From positions 1 to 13,295 of the forward strand of contig CACZTE010000049.1 of assembly GCA_902784045.1 (NCBI GenBank): a stretch of DNA of 13,295 nucleotides. The letters are read 5' to 3'. Position 1 is the stretch's first letter, and the number at the start of each line of letters is the position of its first letter. The notes under the pieces are model-generated. The model was given only the letters and a program-made list of their open reading frames with translations. It had not been told where the DNA came from and made no database searches. Positions 8,065-13,295 of the stretch are shown here, piece by piece. This DNA is from an uncultured Eubacterium sp. GTDB taxonomy: Bacteria; Bacillota; Clostridia; Eubacteriales; Eubacteriaceae. Position numbers and translations under genes: made by a program.

Positions 8065-9336
8065 TTAAAGTTTATTAATTGAGATCTTTGTATTGGTATC
8101 AAAAAATCCTACCGTATCCTTTTCAGATATCACTCTTAAATCGATGATATCGTAAAAACGATGAAAAACCATAAAGGTGCCGTCAGCATCAATGCCCGTA
8201 CATCCGAGCGAAATAAAATAGTTGCCGCTTTGAAAAGGAACAATCTGCTTAAAATTCACTTCATAAGTCTCTCCCGCTTTGGCGATAAAGCCGTCCATGC
8301 CCTCAAACATATTGTTTGTACCGGTCAGTTCCGTACCCTTGATATCCTTGTAAGACACGGCAAAAATCGGATTGTGAATTTCCTCGTTAAATCGTACTTT
8401 ACAGGTAATGGTTAATTCATCAAATTTGGCTATTTGATCCGCCGGTTCTCCTTTATTGTTATATAAATTGACCTCGATAAATTCAGCCTGTTTAGTCCCA
8501 TAATCAATGATATTTTCACTGAGGCGAACATTGCTTTTAATCTTGCCGGAATCGAGCAGTTCCTGCCCGCTTTCTTTATCATTGCCTTGGGTTTCCTGAT
8601 TAACAAGAATTTTTTTATATAAATCTACCATATCCCGGGCTCCGCCGATTTCAATTTGCTCGCCCTCATTTAAAACCATTACTCGGTCGCAATATTTAAT
8701 CACAGAGCTTAAATCATGGGTGACGAAAATAATCGTCTTCCCACGACGCTTAAAGTCCATGAATTTTTTGTAACATTTTAATTGGAAAAATGCATCCCCA
8801 ACGGAAAGCGCTTCATCAACAATGAGAATTTCAGGATCGACATTGATAGCCAAAGCGAAGGCAAGACGGACAAACATTCCCGATGAATACGTTTTGACCG
8901 GTTGATCAATATGTTCTCCGATATCGGCAAATGCGACGATTTCATCGAGTTTGGCGTCCATCTCTTCTTTGGTGTAACCCATAATATCCCCATTTAGGTA
9001 TATGTTCTGGATTCCCGTATATTCCATGTTAAAACCTGCCCCTAGTTCAAGGAGGGCAGAGATGCGACCGTTAATATTTACGTCGCCATCGGTTTCTGTC
9101 AAGACTCCGGTGATGATTTTAAGCAGGGTGGACTTTCCGGACCCGTTTTTTCCAATAATTCCGAAACATTCTCCTTCTTTAACATCGAAATTGATATCAC
9201 GAAGTGCGTAAAAATCTTCGTGATATTTTTTTCGCGTCAGCGAAAAAGCCTCAATCAAACGATATTTCGGGCTTTTGTACATATAGTATATTTTTTTTAG
9301 ATTACGAACAGAAATGACGTTTTTATTTTGATCCAT
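8065..9336 (-). CDS. wzt: Polysaccharide ABC exporter ATPase with C-terminal glycan-binding-type domain (Wzt-like), 423 aa
   Basis: The nucleotide-binding domain (about 1-245) powers glycan export with the adjacent permease. It has Walker A GKNGSGKST (62-70), the polysaccharide-exporter signature region LLELGAGFN (95-103), ABC signature YSSGM (150-154), Walker B ILIVDE (170-175) and the switch histidine H207 in VTHD. After a linker, residues about 275-423 form a beta-rich extension containing FIEVNLYNNKGE and GNYFISLGCTGI. This matches the position and character of the Wzt C-terminal carbohydrate-binding domain. In E. coli O8/O9a that domain binds the capped non-reducing end of the glycan before export. 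Housekeeping teichoic-acid exporters of the TagH type carry different extensions. The gene starts 12 bp after the permease stop, with a GGAAGGA ribosome binding site, and is followed 15 bp later by the methyltransferase/kinase-like gene, the expected cap-writing partner. Confidence 0.94.
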   Translation of the reverse strand: MDQNKNVISVRNLKKIYYMYKSPKYRLIEAFSLTRKKYHEDFYALRDINFDVKEGECFGIIGKNGSGKSTLLKIITGVLTETDGDVNINGRISALLELGAGFNMEYTGIQNIYLNGDIMGYTKEEMDAKLDEIVAFADIGEHIDQPVKTYSSGMFVRLAFALAINVDPEILIVDEALSVGDAFFQLKCYKKFMDFKRRGKTIIFVTHDLSSVIKYCDRVMVLNEGEQIEIGGARDMVDLYKKILVNQETQGNDKESGQELLDSGKIKSNVRLSENIIDYGTKQAEFIEVNLYNNKGEPADQIAKFDELTITCKVRFNEEIHNPIFAVSYKDIKGTELTGTNNMFEGMDGFIAKAGETYEVNFKQIVPFQSGNYFISLGCTGIDADGTFMVFHRFYDIIDLRVISEKDTVGFFDTNTKISINKL

Positions 9337-9348
9337 GTCGTCCTTCCT

Positions 9349-10155
9349 TTAGAGAACATCTGAAAAATGCGGACGCATTTTGGAATAAGTAATTGATCCG
9401 ATGATAAGCAGCACAAGCGTAACTCCCCAAAAATAAAGTCCCATTTTCCAATGATCCCAAAACCACGCCGTTCCGAAAAAGGCATCACGATAACCTTGCA
9501 CGACATAAAATAGGGGATTCAGTTTAAAAAGTAAATGATACTTTTCTGGAAAATTATTGATGCTCCACAAAACAGGACTACCCCACATCAATACCTGAAG
9601 GCCGACACTGATAAGCGGCGTAATATCACTAAAAAACGGCTGGATGGAAGATGTAATCCATGTTAACCCCGTCAGCATAACAATAAGTCCAAAAAGATAA
9701 TAAACTATCTGGAGCAAATGCAGATTTGGAATAAATCCGTAAAGCGTCGTTAGAATCACCGCTATCCCAATAAAGAAAAAATGGGTATATAAATTTGACA
9801 GTAACTTGGCTGTTGGCAAAATATGAATATTGAATACAACTTTTTTAACCAAATAACTGTATTCTCTGTAGCAATTCGTCGCCGAAAGTAACGTATCAGA
9901 AAAGAAAAACCACACAATTATCCCAGTGACAAGATAGAGAATAAAAGGAATAGATCCATCAGTCATACCCGCTTTAAAACCTTTTTCAAAAACAAACCAA
10001 TAGACGAAAATTGTCACAAGCGGTGTGAAAAAAGCCCAAAAAACGCCAAAAAACGATCCGGCATAACGTGCTTTAAAGTCATTTTTTGAAAAGCGTAATA
10101 ACAATCTTCTGTTCTGCCAAATATCCTTGAAAAAAGCAAAAAAATCTTTTATCAT
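9349..10155 (-). CDS. wzm: Polysaccharide ABC-2 exporter permease (Wzm-like), 268 aa
   Basis: This is the membrane subunit of the glycan exporter, partnering the ATPase encoded 12 bp downstream. The N-terminus has the amphipathic region and DFKARYAGSFFGVFW (26-40), the conserved entry motif of Wzm/TagG-type ABC-2 permeases. About six membrane segments are visible near residues 36-57, 70-88, 122-142, 148-170, 180-198 and 240-257. NPLFYVVQGYRDAFFG (213-228) before the last segment and the SKMRPHFSDVL tail are also typical. Length fits the family (about 260-280 residues). The ATG at 10155 has AAAGGA about six bases upstream. It is the first gene after a terminator and a candidate promoter, so it may open a second transcription unit. 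Partner substrate: a lipid-linked polysaccharide, presumably the product of the downstream glycosyltransferases. Confidence 0.94.
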   Translation of the reverse strand: MIKDFFAFFKDIWQNRRLLLRFSKNDFKARYAGSFFGVFWAFFTPLVTIFVYWFVFEKGFKAGMTDGSIPFILYLVTGIIVWFFFSDTLLSATNCYREYSYLVKKVVFNIHILPTAKLLSNLYTHFFFIGIAVILTTLYGFIPNLHLLQIVYYLFGLIVMLTGLTWITSSIQPFFSDITPLISVGLQVLMWGSPVLWSINNFPEKYHLLFKLNPLFYVVQGYRDAFFGTAWFWDHWKMGLYFWGVTLVLLIIGSITYSKMRPHFSDVL

Positions 10156-10283
10156 CGTAATCCTTTCTTAAAAAAGCCGTTAAATCAGTCTCTTATAAAA
10201 CTTGTTATTTCTCTTTCTAAACGAAAACAATTAACACATCCGCAAGATCGAAACATGTCTGATAATACCATTGATTTGAAAAC

Positions 10284-10311
10284 ATATTATTATAAATGAA
10301 CATTGTCTCAA
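10284..10311 (-). promoter_or_regulatory. Candidate sigma-70-type promoter for the wzm operon
   Basis: On the minus strand TTGAGA (10306-10311) is followed after 16 bases by TAATAT (10284-10289). An overlapping TATAAT (10286-10291) gives an alternative -10 with a poorer -35. It lies downstream of the rmlB terminator and about 130 bases before the permease start, so it could drive wzm and all following genes. AT-rich sequence makes chance matches likely. Confidence 0.45.
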
Positions 10312-10396
10312 TCAAAACAAAATATACTATACTCCGCTACCAAATGGTAAAACCTTACCGCGACATCAACGGATGGTTATTTTACGGCTTCCTATT

Positions 10397-10435
10397 AAAA
10401 AACCACCGCTACCTGCAAATACAGCCAGCGGTTGG
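10397..10435 (-). terminator. Rho-independent terminator after rmlB
   Basis: Immediately after the rmlB stop, the minus strand reads CCAACCGCT, a 16-base loop region and AGCGGTGG, then six T. The arms pair over eight base pairs with one bulged A (5' arm 10427-10435, 3' arm 10403-10410), and CTG/CAG within the loop can extend the pairing. The T tract is at 10397-10402. It should end or attenuate the rml transcript before the exporter genes. Confidence 0.75.
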
Positions 10436-10440
10436 CAAAA

Positions 10441-11550
10441 TTATTTTTTCTTTGAATACATTTTTTCGTAATATTCCTGATATCCACCAGATTTTACCTG
10501 AGCTACCCAATCCTGGTGACTGAGATACCAATCGATGGTCTCGACAATGCCTTCTTCAAAGGTATAAGAAGGTTCCCAACCGAGTTCGGTGGTTATTTTG
10601 GTGTTGTCAATAGCATAACGTCTGTCATGACCCAAACGGTCTTCAACGTGAATCTTCAAATCGTCAGAAATCTTGGTATAATCGGTTTTAATGTCAGGAT
10701 AAGCACCTTCTTCAAGACGTTTTTTGACATTTTCGATAATAAGATCAACGATTTGAATGTTGGCTTTTTCGTTATTTCCGCCGATATTATACACTTCGTT
10801 CAAACGGCCGTGGCGCAAAACGGTATCGATACCGCTGCAATGATCCTTGACATGGAGCCAGTCGCGAACCTGCATACCATCGCCGTAAATCGGCAGTTCT
10901 TTCAAATCGATAACGTTGGCAATCATCAAAGGAATGAGTTTTTCCGGGAATTGATTGGGACCGTAATTGTTGGAGCAGCGCGTGATATTCATCGGGAATT
11001 TAAAAGTATTGCCATAGGCGCGCACCAGCAAATCGGCACTGGCTTTAGAAGCGGAGTAGGGACTGTTGGGCGTAATCGGCGTGGTTTCGGTGAACATACC
11101 GGTCTTACCCAAAGCACCGTAAACTTCATCTGTTGAGACCTGCAGATATTTTACATCTTCTTTATACGTGGGATATCCTAAATCATCCTTACCCGTCTGC
11201 CATGCGTTTTTGGCCGCGTTAAGCAGAATCTGTGTTCCCAAAATGTTGGTTTTAACAAAAATTTCAGGATTTTCAATACTGCGGTCCACATGAGATTCCG
11301 CCGCAAAATTGACCACATAATCAAAATTATATTCAGAAAACAGCGCGTCGACAAAAGCCTTATCGGCAATATCCCCTTTGACAAAAACGTAGTTGGGGTT
11401 TTCTTCAACATCCGCCAGATTTTCCAAGTTACCGGCATAGGTAAGCGCATCCAAATTGACGATAATATCGTCGGTATGCGTATTTAACTGATATTTAACA
11501 AAATTTGAACCGATAAAACCGGCACCGCCTGTTACAAGTATGGTTTTCAA
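10441..11550 (-). CDS. rmlB: dTDP-glucose 4,6-dehydratase, TTG start, 369 aa
   Basis: Second enzyme of dTDP-L-rhamnose synthesis, converting dTDP-glucose to dTDP-4-keto-6-deoxyglucose with bound NAD. Extended short-chain dehydrogenase signs are clear: nucleotide-binding TGGAGFIGSN (7-16), substrate-site AAESHVDRSI (83-92), catalytic STDEVYG (139-145, with T140, D141, E142) and YSASK (165-169). RCSNNYGPNQFPEKLIP (191-207) is characteristic of this dehydratase. I place the start at the TTG ending at 11550. It is preceded by AAGGAG seven bases upstream and puts the nucleotide-binding strand (KTILVTGG) at residue 2, as in relatives. A longer frame opening at 11577 would add nine residues and swallow the ribosome binding site. 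Length is normal. It has its own promoter candidate overlapping the rmlC end, and a terminator follows directly. Confidence 0.97.
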   Translation of the reverse strand: MKTILVTGGAGFIGSNFVKYQLNTHTDDIIVNLDALTYAGNLENLADVEENPNYVFVKGDIADKAFVDALFSEYNFDYVVNFAAESHVDRSIENPEIFVKTNILGTQILLNAAKNAWQTGKDDLGYPTYKEDVKYLQVSTDEVYGALGKTGMFTETTPITPNSPYSASKASADLLVRAYGNTFKFPMNITRCSNNYGPNQFPEKLIPLMIANVIDLKELPIYGDGMQVRDWLHVKDHCSGIDTVLRHGRLNEVYNIGGNNEKANIQIVDLIIENVKKRLEEGAYPDIKTDYTKISDDLKIHVEDRLGHDRRYAIDNTKITTELGWEPSYTFEEGIVETIDWYLSHQDWVAQVKSGGYQEYYEKMYSKKK

Positions 11551-11564
11551 AAGAACGCTCCTTT
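11548..11564 (-). promoter_or_regulatory. Ribosome binding site fixing the TTG start of rmlB
   Basis: AAAGGAGC (557-564 of the 11 kb block, i.e. 11557-11564) is a near-perfect Shine-Dalgarno sequence. It is seven bases upstream of TTG at 11548-11550, and no ATG lies near. This decides the start of rmlB. Confidence 0.8.
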
Positions 11565-11607
11565 CGTGCGCGCACAAAACACATCATGCGCATCGAATAA
11601 CTGATGT

Positions 11608-11636
11608 ATTATAAAAGATGTTTTTTAAAATTGCAA
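11608..11636 (-). promoter_or_regulatory. rmlB: Near-consensus sigma-70-type promoter before rmlB
   Basis: On the minus strand TTGCAA (11631-11636) and TATAAT (11608-11613) are separated by exactly 17 bases. The -35 hexamer lies within the last codons of rmlC. Transcription would begin near 11601 and give a leader of about 50 bases containing GTGCGCGCAC before the rmlB ribosome binding site. It implies rmlB can be transcribed independently of rmlD-rmlA-rmlC. Confidence 0.7.
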
Positions 11637-12188
11637 CTGGTCACGCACATCTTTTAAGAAAGGCTGCTTTTCGTCCTTCTCGGAAAGAATGAGTGAATCC
11701 AAATCATCAACAGGCCATTCGACGCCGATATCCGGATCATTCCAGCGAACGCCGCCGTCATATTCCGGATGATAAAAATCAGTACATTTATAATTGAAAG
11801 TCGCCGTTTCCGAAAGAACCACAAAACCATGGGCAAATCCTTCGGGGATATAGAACATGGTGTGGTTTTCAGCGCTTAATGTCACGCCGGCCCATTTGCC
11901 ATAGGTAGGAGAACCCGCGCGCAAATCGACGCCGACATCCCATACTGTACCTTCCGTGGCGCGAACAAGCTTGCCCTGGCTGTGTTGGGTTTGGAAATGC
12001 AATCCGCGGAGTACGCCCTTACGGGAGCGAGATTCATTGTCCTGCACAAAAACCATGTCAAGACCGGCTTCGTTAAACGTCTGCTGATTATAAGTTTCCA
12101 TAAAATAGCCGCGTTCGTCACCGAACACCTGAGGATGTACAATCACAAGGCCTTCAATGCCCGTCTTTTCGATTTTAATGGCTGCCAT
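11625..12188 (-). CDS. rmlC: dTDP-4-dehydrorhamnose 3,5-epimerase, 187 aa
   Basis: Third enzyme of dTDP-L-rhamnose synthesis, inverting C3 and C5 of the 4-keto-6-deoxy sugar. The cupin fold motifs are present: GDERGYFMETY (23-33), VLRGLHFQ (59-66, with the expected catalytic H64 and substrate-binding R61), GKLVRATEG (72-80, with K73), VWDVGVDLR (82-90), FYIPEGFAHGF (112-122) and the tyrosine-rich FNYKCTDFYHPEYDGG (131-146). WNDPDIGVEWP (149-159) closes the conserved part. The start is set at the ATG ending at 12188, with GGGAGG six bases upstream. A frame extending to 12233 would add 15 residues lacking family similarity. The start overlaps the last 14 bases of rmlA, consistent with translational coupling. 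The gene ends 74 bp before rmlB. Confidence 0.97.
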   Translation of the reverse strand: MAAIKIEKTGIEGLVIVHPQVFGDERGYFMETYNQQTFNEAGLDMVFVQDNESRSRKGVLRGLHFQTQHSQGKLVRATEGTVWDVGVDLRAGSPTYGKWAGVTLSAENHTMFYIPEGFAHGFVVLSETATFNYKCTDFYHPEYDGGVRWNDPDIGVEWPVDDLDSLILSEKDEKQPFLKDVRDQLQF

Positions 12189-13068
12189 AGCTAACCTCCC
12201 TGCCTTCCGCCGCGCGTTTAATGAGATACTCACCGTATGCTGTTTTCTTCATGGGTTCCGCCAATTTCAGCAATTGATCTTTGTCTATAAATCCTCTGAG
12301 ATAAGCGATTTCCTCAACACATGATACATAAAGTCCCTGGCGTTTTTGAATGGTTTCCACAAAATTAGACGCTTCAATCAAGCTGTCGTGGGTACCGGTG
12401 TCAAGCCAGGCCATTCCGCGGCTGAAAAGCTCAACTTTGAGATCGCCGCGTTTAAGATAAGTTTCATTAACTGTCGTGATTTCCAACTCGCCTCTTGCCG
12501 ACGGTTTGATGTTTTTGGCGATGTCCACCACGTCGTTATCATAGAAATAAAGTCCCGGTACGGCAAAATTGGATTTGGGCACTTCGGGTTTTTCCTCAAT
12601 GGAAAGCACTGTTCCGTCTGGAGCAAATTCCACCACGCCGTAGCGCTTGGGATCGTGAACGGGATAGCCGAAAATCACAGCACCGTGATCCAGCGCCGCC
12701 GCGGCTTTAAGAGAACCGGTAAAGCCCTGTCCGTAAAAGATATTATCGCCGAGAACCAATGCGACTTTATCATCGCCGATAAATTCTTCGCCGATAATAA
12801 AAGCTTCAGCAAGCCCGTTGGGCGCTTCCTGTACTTTATATGTAAAATGAAGTCCCAGCTCTTCGCCGGTGCCCAGAAGCCGCTCAAAATTACCGATATC
12901 CTGAGGCGTGGAAATGATGAGAATATCCCGAATGCCCGAAAGCATTAAAGTTGAAAGAGGATAATAAATCATCGGTTTGTCATAAATGGGCAAAAGCTGT
13001 TTGGAAACAGCGCGGGTAATGGGATACAGACGAGTTCCCGAACCGCCTGCGAGAATAATTCCTTTCAT
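12175..13068 (-). CDS. rmlA: Glucose-1-phosphate thymidylyltransferase, 297 aa
   Basis: First enzyme of dTDP-L-rhamnose synthesis, joining glucose-1-phosphate and dTTP to give dTDP-glucose. The nucleotidyltransferase signature is textbook: LAGGSGTRLYP (6-16) followed by SKQLLPIYDKPMIYYP (22-37). QEAPNGLAEAF (80-90), the metal-binding VLGDNIFYG (105-113, D108) and IEEKP (about 157-161) follow. WLDTGTHDSL near residue 220 is also conserved. Length is usual for the RmlA short form. The ATG has AAGGAG about ten bases upstream, and the gene begins 20 bp after the rmlD stop. The stop lies inside the rmlC start region. The family is allosterically inhibited by dTDP-L-rhamnose; nothing in the DNA shows transcriptional control here. 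Confidence 0.98.
   Translation of the reverse strand: MKGIILAGGSGTRLYPITRAVSKQLLPIYDKPMIYYPLSTLMLSGIRDILIISTPQDIGNFERLLGTGEELGLHFTYKVQEAPNGLAEAFIIGEEFIGDDKVALVLGDNIFYGQGFTGSLKAAAALDHGAVIFGYPVHDPKRYGVVEFAPDGTVLSIEEKPEVPKSNFAVPGLYFYDNDVVDIAKNIKPSARGELEITTVNETYLKRGDLKVELFSRGMAWLDTGTHDSLIEASNFVETIQKRQGLYVSCVEEIAYLRGFIDKDQLLKLAEPMKKTAYGEYLIKRAAEGREVSYGSH
12186..12200 (-). promoter_or_regulatory. Ribosome binding site fixing the rmlC start
   Basis: GGGAGG (12195-12200) lies six bases upstream of ATG at 12186-12188, within the 3' end of rmlA. It supports the 187-residue form of RmlC over a longer reading and fits coupled translation of rmlA and rmlC. Confidence 0.8.
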
Positions 13069-13088
13069 ATTGTTAAACTCCTTTTTTC

Positions 13089-13295
13089 TTAAGATTCATC
13101 AAGCCAATTCAAATAATCGACAAGCGCTTCCTGCCAAGGTCTGAAAACATTGCGCCCGAGGGCTTCAAGTCCTTTGTTTTCCAAAACGGAATATTTGGGT
13201 CTGGGGGTTTTACTGGGATATTCTTCGGATGTGACAGGAGAAACATCAATGTCAATACCCTTAAGCTTAAAGATTTCGCAAGCGAAATCATACCA
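13089..13295 (-). CDS. rmlD: dTDP-4-dehydrorhamnose reductase, C-terminal 68 residues (5' end beyond window)
   Basis: The right edge holds an open frame ending in TAA at 13089-13091. It reads WYDFASEIFKLKGIDIDVSPV, then TSEEYPSKTPRPKYSVLENK (written from residue 22 of the fragment), then LEALG, and closes with WQEALVDYLNWLDES. The pattern of A.RP.YSVL..K.LE.LG followed by W..AL..YL is the characteristic C-terminus of RmlD, which reduces the epimerised keto sugar to dTDP-L-rhamnose with NAD(P)H. The nucleotide-binding and catalytic parts are outside the window. Its place 20 bp upstream of rmlA supports the call. Confidence 0.9.
   Translation of the reverse strand, partial: WYDFACEIFKLKGIDIDVSPVTSEEYPSKTPRPKYSVLENKGLEALGRNVFRPWQEALVDYLNWLDES

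Larger units (their letters stand above)
10156..10440 (-). other. Intergenic leader between rmlB and wzm
   Basis: This 285-bp stretch separates the rml genes from the export and glycosyltransferase genes. On the minus strand it holds, in order, the rmlB terminator, an AT-rich stretch, a weak promoter candidate and about 120 bases of leader before the permease start. The octamer GGTAGCGG occurs twice on the minus strand, at 10406-10413 and 10334-10341. Its core GGTAGCG equals part of the enterobacterial ops element found upstream of polysaccharide genes. The first copy is within the terminator stem, and the second lies upstream of the promoter candidate. No credible gene is present. Confidence 0.6.

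Noticed and set aside
10321..10385. Possible second hairpin on the minus strand (GTAAAA...TTTTAC) and TACCA-AA-TGGTA inverted repeat
   Set aside because: Pairing is short and interrupted and no T tract follows, so it is not supported as a terminator or operator.
10296..10523. 75-codon plus-strand frame reaching into the rmlB-wzm gap
   Set aside because: About a third of it is antisense to rmlB, and the rest covers the terminator and promoter candidates. There is no good ribosome binding site and no recognisable protein features.
10516..11136. 206-codon plus-strand frame
   Set aside because: It is entirely antisense to rmlB, whose motifs are unmistakable. The translation resembles no protein I know.
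12189..12233. Longer rmlC start at 12233
   Set aside because: The extra 15 residues lie within rmlA sequence, lack family similarity, and the GGGAGG site at 12195-12200 points to the start at 12188.
12346..12948. 200-codon plus-strand frame
   Set aside because: It is antisense to rmlA and is explained by codon bias of that gene on the other strand.

Overview
The window is one continuous polysaccharide-biosynthesis and export locus. Every recognisable gene lies on the minus strand, so transcription runs from high to low coordinates. Reading with transcription, the order is: the dTDP-L-rhamnose genes rmlD (3' end only), rmlA, rmlC and rmlB; an intrinsic terminator and a 285-bp intergenic leader; an ABC-2 polysaccharide exporter (wzm-like permease, wzt-like ATPase with an extra C-terminal domain); a 743-residue methyltransferase fused to a kinase-like region and a coiled-coil tail; two large tandem-domain family-2 glycosyltransferases; and a polytopic membrane protein cut by the left edge.

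The genes fit an ABC-transporter-dependent glycan pathway. RmlA-C-B-D make dTDP-L-rhamnose. The two GT2 proteins would elongate a chain, probably rhamnose-containing, on a lipid carrier in the cytoplasm. The methyltransferase/kinase-like protein is a candidate non-reducing-end capping and chain-terminating enzyme, as in the WbdD system of E. coli O9a. The Wzt C-terminal domain is the expected reader of such a cap, and Wzm/Wzt would move the finished chain across the membrane. The left-edge membrane protein could decorate the chain outside the membrane or act elsewhere in assembly. Polyrhamnan S-layer glycan loci of Gram-positive bacilli (rml + wzm/wzt + methyltransferase) offer a second parallel. 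No initiating sugar-phosphate transferase and no ligase are visible, so the locus continues beyond the window.

Gene packing is tight: rmlA/rmlC overlap by 14 bp, the two glycosyltransferase genes by 16 bp, and other gaps are 11-20 bp. The two exceptions are the rmlC-rmlB junction, which carries a near-consensus promoter (TTGCAA-17-TATAAT), and the rmlB-wzm gap, which holds a terminator and a weaker promoter. The rml genes look more GC-rich than the glycan-specific genes on the left, as is common when a conserved sugar-nucleotide module borders a variable one.

The organism is probably a low-to-mid GC bacterium of the Bacillota (Clostridia, Negativicutes or similar). This rests on strong GGAGG-type ribosome binding sites, a TTG start, and the resemblance of the proteins to those of that phylum. 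It is an inference and the genus cannot be named. No RNA gene, mobile element, CRISPR array or plus-strand gene could be supported.
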